Assembly (NCBI RefSeq): GCF_900188005.1
Contig: NZ_FZNR01000019.1
Location: 62,001 to 126,000, forward strand
Direction of reading: 5' to 3'
Length of the DNA stretch: 64,000 nt
From: Actinoplanes regularis
GTDB taxonomy: Bacteria; Actinomycetota; Actinomycetes; Mycobacteriales; Micromonosporaceae
Shown here: positions 46,954-57,091 of the stretch, piece after piece
Position numbering within the stretch: the first letter of the stretch is position 1
Layout of the letters: each line of letters opens with the position of its first letter
The notes under the pieces: model-generated
Told to the model about the DNA's origin: nothing
The model's input: only the letters and a program-made list of their open reading frames with translations
Databases searched by the model: none
Position numbers and translations under genes: made by a program

Positions 46954-47742
46954 GTGCCCAGGCTGGACCGCATCGCGCTGATCTCCGACGTCCACGGCAA
47001 CCTGACCGCGCTGGAAGCGGTGCTGGCCGACATCGACGCCCGCGGCATCGAACAGATCTACAACCTTGGCGATTACGTCGGCAAGGGCCCGCGTGGGCGT
47101 GAGGTGGTCGACCTGTGCCGGCGGCGGTGCGCGGTCAACATCCTCGGCAACTGGGACGATTTCCTGCCCGACCCGGCCCGGACCTACGACACCGAGGGGA
47201 TGCGCTGGTGGCTGGCGCAGCTCGGGGAGGGGCAGGGGGAGTGGCTGCGCGGCCTGCCGTTCTGTCATGACTTCTGGCTCAGCGGGCGGCGGGTCCGGCT
47301 CTTCCACGCGTCCGCGTCGAGCGTGCACAACCGGGTGCGGTTCGACCACGACGAGGCGGAGTTCCTCGGCATGTTCGCCAACACCCCGGCGACCGGTTCC
47401 GGCCCCGAGCCGGTCGTCGTCGGGTACGGCGACACCCACGACCCGTTCTACGAGGTCGGTACGGACGGTCGCACCCTGTTCAACACCGGTTCGGTCGGCA
47501 ACGCGATGGAGGACGCCACTCCGGTCTACGTCATTCTCGAAGGAGTTCTCGGCGCCGAGACGCCCGCGTCGTTCTCCGTCCAGTTCGTCCGCGTGCCGTA
47601 CGACGTCGAGGCCGAGCTGGCCGAGGCCGCCCGCCTGGGCATGCCCGAACTGGCCGAGTACACCTCGGAGCTGCGCCACGGGATCTACCGCGGCAGGATG
47701 CACGACCCGGCCGGCCCGCCCTATCACCGGCGGGGAGGTTGA
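46954..47742 (+). CDS. Calcineurin-like metallophosphoesterase
   Basis: 262 aa from GTG 46954. Metal motifs: D12-V-H14-G-N, LGDYVGKGP, LGNWDD in the GNHD position, and GYGDTHDPF in the GHTH position. Two of the usual His (GNHD and the first of GHTH) are replaced by Trp and Asp, which may change metal affinity. The family acts on phosphodiesters or phosphomonoesters. Its stop codon lies within the TTGACA -35 element of the following operon. Confidence 0.82.
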   Translation: MPRLDRIALISDVHGNLTALEAVLADIDARGIEQIYNLGDYVGKGPRGREVVDLCRRRCAVNILGNWDDFLPDPARTYDTEGMRWWLAQLGEGQGEWLRGLPFCHDFWLSGRRVRLFHASASSVHNRVRFDHDEAEFLGMFANTPATGSGPEPVVVGYGDTHDPFYEVGTDGRTLFNTGSVGNAMEDATPVYVILEGVLGAETPASFSVQFVRVPYDVEAELAEAARLGMPELAEYTSELRHGIYRGRMHDPAGPPYHRRGG

Positions 47743-47788
47743 CAAACCTCGCCGCGTTATCGAATATCGATACATCGACTATCGATAT
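47739..47788 (+). promoter_or_regulatory. Promoter and XRE-type operator of the DUF2975 operon
   Basis: TTGACA (47739-47744), a 17-base gap and GAATAT (47762-47767) form a good promoter. Overlapping it, ATATCGATA (47764-47772) and TATCGATAT (47780-47788) make a perfect 9-bp inverted repeat with a 7-base spacer. ATCGA starts at 47759, 47766, 47774 and 47781, nearly one per 7-8 bases. The XRE protein encoded two genes on is the obvious candidate ligand. Confidence 0.65.
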
Positions 47789-47798
47789 GGGGGCACGG

Positions 47799-48401
47799 AT
47801 GAGGCTCATCGACAACCTGCGCCGGCCTGACTGGCTGGACGAGCTGCACAGCCTGCTGCTGTTCGCGGTGACCGGGACCGGTCTCGCCGTCGTCGGCGGT
47901 GTGATCGCGACGCTGTCCGGCCGGGCGCTCGAGGTGGACGTCGCGAGCGACGGAGCGTTGCGTCCCGACGCGCTGGTCGGCGCGCCGCCCGGGGTGAGCC
48001 TCGGCAACGTCCTGCACCTGCGGGTCGAGGATCCGGACGGCGCCCAGCTGACCTGGGCGATCCTGACGACGCTGCCCCGGCAGCTGCTGATCCTGGCGGC
48101 GCTGGTGCTGCTGTGGCGCTCGGTCGGCCGCGCACGCCGCGAAGATCCGTTCGGGCCGGGGATGGCCGGCGGGTTCCGGCGGCTCGGCCTGCTGCTGGTC
48201 GTCGGCGGCCCGGTGGTCTGGGTGGTGGAGTTCGTCGCCCGGTTCGCGCTCAGCGGCACCGCCGGGGTCGGCGGGACGTACGCGAGCATGGACTTCCTGG
48301 TGCCGTTCGCGTGGCTGTTCTGCGGCTTCGGAGCGTTCGCGATCGGCGAGGTCCTGCGTCGCGGGCGGATGCTGCGCGCCGAACTCGACGGGGTGGTGTG
48401 A
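47799..48401 (+). CDS. DUF2975-family membrane protein
   Basis: 200 aa from ATG 47799; ATG 47787 and TTG 47739 are also in frame but lie in the promoter and operator. Four hydrophobic helices: LLFAVTGTGLAVVGGVIATL, LLILAALVLLWRSVG, LGLLLVVGGPVVWVVEFVAR and LVPFAWLFCGFGAFAIGEVL, the DUF2975 layout. An outer loop (VDVASDGALRPDALVGAPPG) lies between helices 1 and 2. DUF2975 genes are regularly followed by a small XRE regulator, as here (TGATG overlap). Function unknown. Confidence 0.82.
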   Translation: MRLIDNLRRPDWLDELHSLLLFAVTGTGLAVVGGVIATLSGRALEVDVASDGALRPDALVGAPPGVSLGNVLHLRVEDPDGAQLTWAILTTLPRQLLILAALVLLWRSVGRARREDPFGPGMAGGFRRLGLLLVVGGPVVWVVEFVARFALSGTAGVGGTYASMDFLVPFAWLFCGFGAFAIGEVLRRGRMLRAELDGVV

Positions 48402-48643
48402 TGCCGCCGGAGGACGACCACCGGGTCGAGGTGCACCTCGACAAGCTGCTGGCCGAGCGGGGGATCACGCTGACCGAGCTGGCCGACCGGGTCGGCATCA
48501 CCCTGGCGAACCTCTCCGTCCTCAAGAACGGGCGGGCGCGGGCGGTTCGGTTCAGCACCCTCACCGCCCTGTGCGACGTGCTGCGATGCCAGCCCGGCGA
48601 GCTGTTCACCGTGCGCCGGGAGGAACGGCCGCCGGGTCCGTGA
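48401..48643 (+). CDS. XRE-family (YozG-like) regulator
   Basis: 80 aa from ATG 48401, overlapping the DUF2975 stop by one base. The Cro/C1 helix-turn-helix covers most of the protein: VHLDKLLAERGITLTELADR, VGITLANLSVLKNGRARAV, FSTLTALCDVLRCQPGELF. It belongs to the short Cro/C1-type class linked to DUF2975. It probably represses the operon through the TATCGATA dyad upstream. Confidence 0.87.
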   Translation: MPPEDDHRVEVHLDKLLAERGITLTELADRVGITLANLSVLKNGRARAVRFSTLTALCDVLRCQPGELFTVRREERPPGP

Positions 48644-48719
48644 CGGTGCGGCTCGCCGCGACCAGCCTGAAGAGGCGGCCGGCGAGGCGGTGTGAACGAT
48701 CTTGAGGCTGTTGCGGTCC

Positions 48720-49778
48720 TCAGGTGTTGGCGCCGCGGGCGGCGACCGGCCAGCGGTCGACCTCGGTGCCGCCCGAGACGACGATCAGCTCGTCGGCCAG
48801 GTTGACGGTGGCGCAGACGTGGTTCGGGACCACCCGGAGGACCTCGCCGAGGTGTGGGACCGGAGCGCCGTCGGGAAGCACCACCGTGGCGTGGTGTTCG
48901 GAGAGGGCGGTGATCCGGGCGTCCGGGTGGTCGAGGAGGCGGCCGCCGCCCGTCGCCCAGACCTGCTGGTCGGCGCCGAGAACCTTGCTGCCGGCGTCAA
49001 GGATGATCTTCTGGCCGGAGCGGCTGACCACGGTGGACGCCACGCTCAGGGCGATCTCGTCCCAGGTGCAGGTGCCCAGCTCGAGCTGCTGCGCGTCGCC
49101 GAAGACGTAGACGCCCGGGCGCAGCTCGGTGAGCGTGCCGCCGGTCAGGGCCGCCGTCGGGGTGGAACCGCCGCTGCGGACGGCCGCCTCCAGGCCCTCG
49201 GCGGTCACCGCGCCGGCGGCCGCTTCCAGGGCCGCGGCCTCGTCGTCGGCGGCCTGCTTCTGGCGGCCGGGGCCGTAGCCGTGCCCGGGGAAGGTGAAGA
49301 TTCCGCGTACGGAGAGTCCGGCGCGCTGGGCCGCGACGGCGACGCCGCCGGCCGCCTCGGGCGCCACGCCGCTGCGGTGATGCCCGCTGTCCACCTCGAT
49401 CAGGACCTCCAGGCCGGGCAGCACCCGGGCCAGGGCCTGCGCGCTCTGCGCGGAGTCGACGCCGACCCGCAGCGCGACCCGGTCGGCGAGGGCCCGCAGG
49501 CGGGCGGCCCGTTGCGGCGAGGGCCAGACGGGGTACGCGATGAACAGGTCGGACAGGCCACCATCGGCGAAGATCTCTGCCTCGCTGACGGTGGCCACGG
49601 TCAGGCCGGTCGCGCCCAGCTCGACCTGGCGGCGAGCGATCTCGACACACTTGTGGGTCTTCGCGTGCGGGCGCAGCGCGAGACCGAGCCCGGCGGTGTG
49701 CGCGGCCATGGCCCGCAGGTTGCGGTCGAGAACGTCCGCGTCGACGGTCACGCAGGGCGTGGGCAGATCAGCGAGCAA
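48720..49778 (-). CDS. D-threonine aldolase/D-serine dehydratase-like PLP enzyme
   Basis: 352 aa from TTG 49778, chosen for GAGAGG five bases upstream. Fold-type III PLP enzyme with an alanine-racemase-type barrel: PLP lysine K40 in RPHAKTHK, EVDSGHHRSGV, and a C-terminal domain with PNHVCATVN, where His and Cys bind the metal in this family. It cleaves or dehydrates D-hydroxy amino acids. It lies beside a LysR gene on the same strand but 32 bases apart, so shared control is possible. Confidence 0.87.
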   Translation of the reverse strand: MLADLPTPCVTVDADVLDRNLRAMAAHTAGLGLALRPHAKTHKCVEIARRQVELGATGLTVATVSEAEIFADGGLSDLFIAYPVWPSPQRAARLRALADRVALRVGVDSAQSAQALARVLPGLEVLIEVDSGHHRSGVAPEAAGGVAVAAQRAGLSVRGIFTFPGHGYGPGRQKQAADDEAAALEAAAGAVTAEGLEAAVRSGGSTPTAALTGGTLTELRPGVYVFGDAQQLELGTCTWDEIALSVASTVVSRSGQKIILDAGSKVLGADQQVWATGGGRLLDHPDARITALSEHHATVVLPDGAPVPHLGEVLRVVPNHVCATVNLADELIVVSGGTEVDRWPVAARGANT

Positions 49779-49810
49779 GGCGGCCTCTCGGGGGTGTCAC
49801 GGTCCCTCAA

Positions 49811-50704
49811 TTAAAGATCATCGGTTCTGAGCAGCGCGATGATCCCGGCGACCTCGCGGACGGCGGGGGAGGACTCCCGAGCTCGGGTGGCGATCGCCAG
49901 GTCGACGGTGACCGGGCGGGCCAGCGGGACGTAGGCGACGCCGTCGAGGGCGAGGCTGCGGACCGGCTCGGGGACCAGGGCGACGCCCAGCCCGGCGGCG
50001 ACGAAGACGACCAGCGTGGCGGTCTCGCCCACCTCCATGATCGAAGCCGGCTGGAAACCGGCGGCGGCGCAGGCGGCCAGGACGTGCTCGTGGATCGACG
50101 AGCGGTGGCCGGAGAAGTGCATGACGAACGGCTCGGCGGCCAGGTCGGCCAGCTCGACACAGTCCTGGGCGGCGCGGGGATGGCGGTCGGGCAGGACCGC
50201 GACCAGCGGCTCGGCGCGCAGGACGCGGACGTCGATCCCGGGCCGCGGTGCGCCGTCGGGCCGGAGCACCACCAGGTCGTACGTACCGTCGGCCAGGCCG
50301 TCGACCAGGGCCGGGCTGAGCAGCTCGCCGTGCAGCTCCAGCCGGATGTCCGGAAGCAGCCGGTGCACCTCGCGGGTCGCCTGGGGAAGCAGGTCGTACG
50401 TCGCGGTGCCGATGAAGCCGACCGACACCCGCCCCGCCCGGCCCGCCGCGACCAGGGCCATCTCGGCGGCCGCCCGGTCGGCCGAGCCGAGCACGGCGCG
50501 GGCGTGCTCGGCGAAGCGGCGGCCGGCCTCGGTCAGCTCGACGCGGCGGGTGGTCCGGCTGACCAGCTCCACGCCGAACTCCCGCTCCAGCTGCTTGACC
50601 TGCTGCGACAACGCCGGCTGGGCGATGTGCAGCCGCTCGGCGGCCCGGCCGAAGTGCAGCTCCTCGGCGAGCGCCGCGAACGAGCGCAGATGCCGTAGTT
50701 CCAT
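49811..50704 (-). CDS. LysR-type regulator divergent from pcaFIJ
   Basis: 297 aa from ATG 50704 (ATG 50710 is possible). The N-terminal winged helix is intact: MELRHLRSFAALAEELHFGR, AAERLHIAQPALSQQVKQLE, then a two-lobe effector domain. The style (LRHLRSFAALAEELHFGRAA) is that of BenM/CatR-like regulators of aromatic catabolism, which sense pathway intermediates. Divergent placement suggests it activates pcaFIJ. Confidence 0.9.
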   Translation of the reverse strand: MELRHLRSFAALAEELHFGRAAERLHIAQPALSQQVKQLEREFGVELVSRTTRRVELTEAGRRFAEHARAVLGSADRAAAEMALVAAGRAGRVSVGFIGTATYDLLPQATREVHRLLPDIRLELHGELLSPALVDGLADGTYDLVVLRPDGAPRPGIDVRVLRAEPLVAVLPDRHPRAAQDCVELADLAAEPFVMHFSGHRSSIHEHVLAACAAAGFQPASIMEVGETATLVVFVAAGLGVALVPEPVRSLALDGVAYVPLARPVTVDLAIATRARESSPAVREVAGIIALLRTDDL

Positions 50705-50715
50705 GCACACAGGTT

Positions 50716-50731
50716 ATCAATCGCGCATGAT
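50716..50731. promoter_or_regulatory. LysR-type dyad between regulator and pcaF
   Basis: ATCA at 50716-50719 and TGAT at 50728-50731 flank CGCG, giving ATCAATCGCGCATGAT with dyad symmetry. It sits in the 70-base divergent gap, where a LysR recognition site is expected. Confidence 0.45.
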
Positions 50732-50774
50732 TCAGTATTGGTCTCGATCGGTCCGCGCGGCCTACGTTGGGGAC

Positions 50775-51946
<1,172 letters not shown>

Positions 51947-51950
<4 letters not shown>

Positions 51951-52606
51951 CCGCGGTCTGTTGCGACACCGTCGCGGAGGCGGTCGCCGGAATCCGCGAC
52001 GGGTCGACCGTGCTGATCGGTGGCTTCGGGCTGGCCGGGATGCCGGTGCAGCTGATCGACGCGCTGATCGGGCAGGGCGCCACCGACCTCACCGTGGTCT
52101 CCAACAACGCCGGCAACGGTGATACGGGGCTCGCCGCGCTGCTGGCGAAGGGCCGCGTACGCAAGATGATCTGCTCGTTCCCGCGACAGTCCGACTCGTG
52201 GGTCTTCGACGGCCTCTACCGGGCCGGGAGGATCGAACTCGAGGTGGTGCCGCAGGGCAATCTCGCCGAGAGGATGCGCGCCGCCGGCGCGGGCATCGGC
52301 GCGTTCTACTGCCCGACCGCGGTCGGCACACCGCTCGCCGAGGGCAAGGAGATCAGGGAGATCGAAGGGCGGACGTACGTCCTGGAGTACCCGATCAAGG
52401 GCGACGTGGCGCTGATCGGCGCCCACCGCTCGGACCGGATGGGCAACCTGGTCTACCGCAAGACCGCCCGGAACTTCGGCCCGGTCATGGCGACCGCCGG
52501 GGAGCTGGTGATCGCCCAGGTGAGCGAGATCGTCGAGACCGGCGAGCTCGACCCGGAAGCGATCGTGACCCCGAGCATCTACGTCGACCGGGTGGTGGCG
52601 GCATGA
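51947..52606 (+). CDS. pcaI: 3-oxoadipate/3-oxoacid CoA-transferase subunit A
   Basis: 219 aa from ATG 51947. Family I CoA-transferase alpha subunit: DGSTVLIGGFGLAGMPVQLI, LTVVSNNAGNGDTGLAALL, the GIGAFYCPTAVGT motif (GAFYTPTG-like) and GDVALIGAHRSDRMGNLVY. It transfers CoA from succinyl-CoA to 3-oxoadipate together with subunit B. Its stop forms an ATGA overlap with the first small reading frame of the 77-bp repeat, not with pcaJ. Confidence 0.88.
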
Positions 52607-52683
52607 GCGAGCTTGCGAGCGAGTCGGTTGGCTCAGTTGTCAGCTCATGTCGACGCCGGAGCGCAGCGGAGGTGGCGGTATGA
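52603..52683 (+). CDS. Small reading frame in first 77-bp copy
   Basis: 26 codons, MSELASESVGSVV... ending in TGA at 52681-52683, which overlaps the next ATG as ATGA. It probably keeps ribosomes moving from pcaI towards pcaJ rather than making a functional peptide. Confidence 0.3.
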   Translation: MSELASESVGSVVSSCRRRSAAEVAV

Positions 52684-52756
52684 GCGAGCTTGCGAGCGAA
52701 TCGGTTGGCTCAGTTGTTGGCTCATGTCGACGCCGGAGCGCAGCGGAGGTGGCGGC
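52603..52756 (+). repeat. Tandem 77-bp MIRU-like element between pcaI and pcaJ
   Basis: Two copies, 52603-52679 and 52680-52756, differ at four positions (21, 39, 40 and 77 of the unit). Each begins with ATGAGC at a stop/start overlap and ends with GGAGGTGGCGG, so each supplies a ribosome binding site seven bases before the next ATG. The copies separate pcaI from pcaJ, genes that otherwise would overlap directly. Size, ATGA-flanked insertion and internal reading frame resemble mycobacterial interspersed repetitive units. Confidence 0.85.
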
Positions 52757-52760
52757 ATGA
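52680..52760 (+). CDS. Small reading frame in second 77-bp copy
   Basis: 26 codons, nearly identical to the first copy, ending in TGA at 52758-52760 that overlaps the pcaJ ATG at 52757. The two frames and pcaJ form a chain of ATGA overlaps. Confidence 0.3.
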   Translation: MSELASESVGSVVGSCRRRSAAEVAA

Positions 52761-53395
52761 GCCTCGACAAGCATGAGATGGCGGCTCTGGTGGCTCGCGA
52801 CATCCGGCCCGGCTCCTTCGTGAACCTGGGGATCGGCCAGCCCACCCTGGTCGCGGACCACCTGCCGGCCGACGCGGGCATCGTCCTGCACACCGAGAAC
52901 GGCATGCTCAACATGGGTCCGGCCGCGACCGGCGCCCTGATCGACCCGGACCTGATCAACGCCGGCAAGGTCCCGGTGACCGAGCTGCCCGGATCGGCGT
53001 ACTTCCACCACGCCGACTCGTTCGCCATGATGCGCGGCGGCCACCTGGACGTCTGTGTGCTCGGTGCCTTCCAGGTGTCGGCGCGCGGCGACCTCGCCAA
53101 CTGGCACACCGGCGAACCGGACGCGATCCCGGCCGTCGGCGGTGCGATGGATCTGGCGGTCGGCGCGAAGAACGTCTACGTGATGATGACGCTCTTCGCC
53201 AAGGACGGCACCCCGAAGCTGGTCCCGGACTGCACGTATCCGCTGACCGGGCTCGGCTGTGTCGATCGTGTCTACACGGACCTGGCCACCTTCGTCATCG
53301 CCCCCGAGGGCGTCGTCGTCCGGGAGACCTACGGCATCACGTTCGCCGAACTCGGCGAGCGGCTGGCGGTGCCGCTGCTGCGCCTCGACGGGTAG
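52757..53395 (+). CDS. pcaJ: 3-oxoadipate/3-oxoacid CoA-transferase subunit B
   Basis: 212 aa from ATG 52757; its GGAGG ribosome binding site lies within the upstream repeat copy. Beta-subunit motifs: NLGIGQPTLVADHLP, the catalytic Glu in HTENGMLNMGP (ENG), LGAFQVSARGDLANW and YPLTGLGCVDRVYTDLATF. With pcaI it forms the active transferase. Confidence 0.88.
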   Translation: MSLDKHEMAALVARDIRPGSFVNLGIGQPTLVADHLPADAGIVLHTENGMLNMGPAATGALIDPDLINAGKVPVTELPGSAYFHHADSFAMMRGGHLDVCVLGAFQVSARGDLANWHTGEPDAIPAVGGAMDLAVGAKNVYVMMTLFAKDGTPKLVPDCTYPLTGLGCVDRVYTDLATFVIAPEGVVVRETYGITFAELGERLAVPLLRLDG

Positions 53396-53426
53396 CGGCA
53401 CGGGACGCCGGAGCGTCTGCGAGGTC

Positions 53427-53497
53427 TTGACGGGCTACTGGCTGATATCTATCTTTGCCGCAAGTGTTTTCAGAAAGTTTCAGCCCTGTTGCAGCAA
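53427..53497 (+). promoter_or_regulatory. Amylase promoter with two TTGCnGCAA operators
   Basis: TTGACG (53427-53432) and TATCTT (53450-53455), 17 bases apart, form a promoter. Two 9-bp palindromes follow: TTGCCGCAA (53455-53463) and TTGCAGCAA (53489-53497), 34 bases apart. Streptomyces amylase promoters carry CTTGCAG repeats bound by the LacI-family MalR, so maltose-type repression is a reasonable inference. Confidence 0.5.
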
Positions 53498-53554
53498 GGT
53501 GCGTCGTCTCCACCGCCCGTCCCCGCATGCCCCGTATCCCCCCAGGAGGTCGAT

Positions 53555-55315
53555 GTGGACTCCCAGCAGCCGGCCATGCCACGCCGCCCGCGGCGACGGA
53601 GGCGGCTCGCCTCCGTGCTCGCCGCCGCCACCCTCACCCTCGGTGTCGGCGGCTTCGGCGTCGTCTCCGTCATGACCGGCCTCGACGCCGAGGCGGCGCC
53701 GGTAGGCAACAAGGACGTCACCGCTGTGATGTTCGAGTGGTCGTTCGCCTCGGTGGCTCGCGAGTGCACCAACACGCTGGGCCCGCTCGGCTACGGCTTC
53801 GTGCAGGTCTCGCCGCCGCAGGAGCACATTCAGGGTGCCCAGTGGTGGACCTCGTACCAGCCGGTCTCGTACAACATCGCAGGGCGCCTCGGTAACCGGG
53901 CCGCGTTCACCTCCATGGTCAACACTTGTCACGCCGCCGGCGTCAAGGTCATCGCGGACACCGTGATCAACCACATGAGCGCCGTCTCGGGCACCGGGAC
54001 CGGCGGCACCGTGTTCACCAAGTACAACTACCCCGGGTGGTACTCGAACGCGGACTTCCACTCCTGCCGCAACCCGGTCAGCGACTACACGAACCGCGTC
54101 AATGTGCAGGAGTGCGAACTCGTCAACCTCGCCGACCTGAACACCGGCAGCGACTACGTGCGCGGCAAGATCGCCGGGTACATCAACGACCTGGCGTCGC
54201 TCGGTGTCGACGGCTTCCGTGTCGACGGCGCCAAGCACATCGCCGCCGCCGACCTCGCGGCGATCAAGGCCCGGCTGAACAATCCCGGCGCGTACTGGAA
54301 GCAGGAGGTCATCTTCGGCTCGGGCGAGGCCGTGCAGCCGACCGAATACAACGGAAACGGCGACGTCCAGGAGTTCAGGTTCGCCCGCGACCTCAAGCGG
54401 GTGTTCCTCAACGAGAACCTCGCCTACCTGAAGAACTTCGGCACCCCCTGGGGTTACCTGCCGAGCGACAAGGCCAGCGTGTTCGTCGACAACCACGACA
54501 CCGAGCGGGTCGGCGACACCCTCAGCTACAAGAACGGCTCCGCGTACACCCTCGCGCAGGTCTTCACCCTGGCCTACCCGTACGGCGCACCGGACATCAA
54601 CTCCGGCTACGAGTTCAGCGACACCGACGCCGGGCCGCCGAACAACGGCACGGTCAACGCCTGCTATTCGGACGGCTGGAAGTGTCAGCACGCGTGGCCG
54701 CAGATCGGCAACATGGTGGCCTTCCGCAACGCCGTCCGGGGCACCGCGGTCACGAACTGGTGGGACAACGGGGGTGACCAGATCGCCTTCGGCCGGGGCA
54801 GCAAGGGCTACCTGGCGATCAACCACGAGAGCGGTTCGCTGACCCGCACCTTCCAGACGTCGCTGCCCGCGGGCACCTACTGCGACGTGCAGCACGGCAA
54901 ACCGGCGAACGGCGGCTGCACGGGTACGACGTACACGGTCAACTCCGCCGGCCAGTTCACCGCGACGATCGGCGCGGGTGACGCGGTCGCCCTCTACGTC
55001 GGCGCCACCACCGCCAGTTCCACCACCAGCGCCTCGTTCCGGGTCAACGCCACCACCAGCGTCGGCCAGAACATCTTCGTCACCGGCAACCAGGCGATCC
55101 TGGGCAACTGGGCCCCGGCGAGCGCGGTGGCGCTCTCGCCGGCCGACTACCCGGTCTGGACCGGTACGGTCGCACTGCCGCCCGGCACCCGGTTCGAGTA
55201 CAAGTACCTGCGCAAGAACGCCGACGGCAGTGTCACCTGGGAATCCGGCGCCAACCGGACCGCCACGGTGCCCAGCAGCGGGGTGGTGACCCTCGGCGAC
55301 ACCTGGCGCCCCTGA
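53555..55315 (+). CDS. Secreted GH13 alpha-amylase with C-terminal CBM20
   Basis: 586 aa from GTG 53555, chosen for AGGAGGT at 53544-53550. A long Tat/Sec-like signal with an Arg cluster ([20 protein letters not shown]) precedes the GH13 barrel. Catalytic residues: D224 (GFRVDGAKH), E251 (WKQEVIFG) and D315 (FVDNHDTER); region I is IADTVINHM. It resembles Streptomyces amylases. The last about 100 residues are a CBM20 starch-binding domain ([46 protein letters not shown]). It degrades starch outside the cell. Confidence 0.93.
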   Translation: MDSQQPAMPRRPRRRRRLASVLAAATLTLGVGGFGVVSVMTGLDAEAAPVGNKDVTAVMFEWSFASVARECTNTLGPLGYGFVQVSPPQEHIQGAQWWTSYQPVSYNIAGRLGNRAAFTSMVNTCHAAGVKVIADTVINHMSAVSGTGTGGTVFTKYNYPGWYSNADFHSCRNPVSDYTNRVNVQECELVNLADLNTGSDYVRGKIAGYINDLASLGVDGFRVDGAKHIAAADLAAIKARLNNPGAYWKQEVIFGSGEAVQPTEYNGNGDVQEFRFARDLKRVFLNENLAYLKNFGTPWGYLPSDKASVFVDNHDTERVGDTLSYKNGSAYTLAQVFTLAYPYGAPDINSGYEFSDTDAGPPNNGTVNACYSDGWKCQHAWPQIGNMVAFRNAVRGTAVTNWWDNGGDQIAFGRGSKGYLAINHESGSLTRTFQTSLPAGTYCDVQHGKPANGGCTGTTYTVNSAGQFTATIGAGDAVALYVGATTASSTTSASFRVNATTSVGQNIFVTGNQAILGNWAPASAVALSPADYPVWTGTVALPPGTRFEYKYLRKNADGSVTWESGANRTATVPSSGVVTLGDTWRP

Positions 55316-55348
55316 CCCGAGACCGACCGCTCCCGGACGGGAACACCA

Positions 55349-57091
55349 TCAGCGCGACCAGTCGGCGCCGGTGCGGGCGGCGTAGGAGGCCACGGCGTCG
55401 TCCAGCGTCGGGAAGAAGCGCGTGGGATCGATCGTCCGGGTCAGCTTGTAACGGTCGACCTTCGCGCGGACCATGGACTTCAACTCGGCGAAGACCAGCG
55501 TGATGCCGGCGGCGGTCAGCTCTTCGTCCAGCTCTTCCAGCATGTCCGCCGCGGTGGTGTCGATGTCGGTGATCGGCTCCGCCGCGATGACGATCCACGT
55601 CGGCCGCGGGTCGGTGCGGGCCAGCCGGCGGATGTGCTCGCGGAACACCCGGGAGTTGGCGAAGAACAGCGGAGCGTCGAACCGGAACAGCACCAGACCG
55701 GGGAGGTGCTCGGCGTCCGGGTACACCTGTACGTCGTGGTAGCCGCTCACGCCCGCCGCTCGCCCGAGCACCGCCTGATAGGGCCACCAGGCCCGCCGGA
55801 AGATGTTGAGCACGGAGAGCGCGACCGCCACCGCGATGCCGGCCAGCACGCCCAGCAGCGCCACGGCCAGGAAGGCCACCACCGCCAGGCTGAACTCCGT
55901 CCGGCGCTGTTGCCGCAGCCGCCTGAGGGCGGGCAGGTCGACCATCGACATCGAGGCCGCGATGACCACGGCGGCAAGGATGGGCAGCGGGAGGTTGCGC
56001 AGCAGGCCCGGCACGAACAGCAGGATCAGGCCGATGGTGACGGCCCCGACCACTCCGGTGAGCTGGGACTTCGCGCCCGACTGCTCGGCCACGGCGGTGC
56101 GCGAGGCGCTGGTGCTGACCGGGAAGCCCTGGAAGAGGGAGGCGGCGATGTTGGCCGTGCCGATGCCGATCATCTCCTGATTGCCTCGCACCTCCTGGCC
56201 GCTGCGGGCGGCGTACGCCGACGCGTTGGAGATCGTGTCGGTCAGCGACACCAGGGCGATCCCGACCGCGCCGCCGAGCAGCACGCCCAGGTCCGACCAG
56301 GAGACGTGCGGCACGGTCAGCCGGGGCAGGCCCTGCGGCAGCGCGCCGACCAACTCGACCCCGTTACCTTCCAGGCCGAACACCGAGACGGCGATGATCG
56401 AGACGACCACGGTCGCCAGCACACCGGGCACCTTCGGCAGCCACCATTGCAGCACCTTGATCAGGGCGATCCCGGAACCGCCGACGAGCAGCGCGGCCGG
56501 CACGATCTCGCCCGCCGCGACGCCGCGGACGAAGGCCGTCGCCTCCGGGATCAGCCCGTCCGCGTCCACGGAGAATCCGCACAGCTTCGGCAACTGGCTG
56601 ACCAGGATGGTCAGCGCCAGCCCGCACATGTAGCCGATCCGGGTGGGCTTGGACAGCAGGTCGGCGACGAAGCCCAGGCCGGTCACGCCGGCCACCGTCA
56701 TCAACACACCGACGAGCAGTGCGAGCATCGAACCGAGCGCGATCGCCTTGACCGGGTCGCCGCCGGAGCCGAGCACCCCGACGAGCACCGCGGCGATCAT
56801 CGGGCCGAGCGACGAGTCCGGCCCCAGCACCAGGGTGCGCGAGGGCCCGAAGACGGCGTACGCCAGCAGGCAGAGCATCGTCGTGTACAGGCCGGTGATC
56901 GGGGGCAGGCCGGCCAGTTCGGCGTACGCCATGCCCTGTGGCACCAGCAGGGTGGTGAGCACCAGGCCGGCCGTCACGTCGCGGCCGAGCCAGGCCCGCC
57001 GGTAGCCGGCAGCCGTTTCGACCCCCGGCATCCACGCGCGCATCGGCATGCCGCAATCCTTGGTGGTCTGCCGGCGCGCCGCATCATCCAT
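55349..57091 (-). CDS. SulP-family anion transporter with STAS domain
   Basis: 580 aa from ATG 57091 (ATG 57049 possible). SulP core: RDVTAGLVLTTLLVPQGMAY, AELAGLPPITGLYTTM, AVFGPSRTLVLGPDSSLGPM and FPVSTSASRTAVAEQSGAKS, with about 11-14 helices. A cytoplasmic STAS domain (about 455-575) has DIDTTAADMLEEL. It should carry sulfate, bicarbonate or another anion. It converges with the amylase gene and has no carbonic anhydrase beside it. Confidence 0.9.
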   Translation of the reverse strand: MDDAARRQTTKDCGMPMRAWMPGVETAAGYRRAWLGRDVTAGLVLTTLLVPQGMAYAELAGLPPITGLYTTMLCLLAYAVFGPSRTLVLGPDSSLGPMIAAVLVGVLGSGGDPVKAIALGSMLALLVGVLMTVAGVTGLGFVADLLSKPTRIGYMCGLALTILVSQLPKLCGFSVDADGLIPEATAFVRGVAAGEIVPAALLVGGSGIALIKVLQWWLPKVPGVLATVVVSIIAVSVFGLEGNGVELVGALPQGLPRLTVPHVSWSDLGVLLGGAVGIALVSLTDTISNASAYAARSGQEVRGNQEMIGIGTANIAASLFQGFPVSTSASRTAVAEQSGAKSQLTGVVGAVTIGLILLFVPGLLRNLPLPILAAVVIAASMSMVDLPALRRLRQQRRTEFSLAVVAFLAVALLGVLAGIAVAVALSVLNIFRRAWWPYQAVLGRAAGVSGYHDVQVYPDAEHLPGLVLFRFDAPLFFANSRVFREHIRRLARTDPRPTWIVIAAEPITDIDTTAADMLEELDEELTAAGITLVFAELKSMVRAKVDRYKLTRTIDPTRFFPTLDDAVASYAARTGADWSR

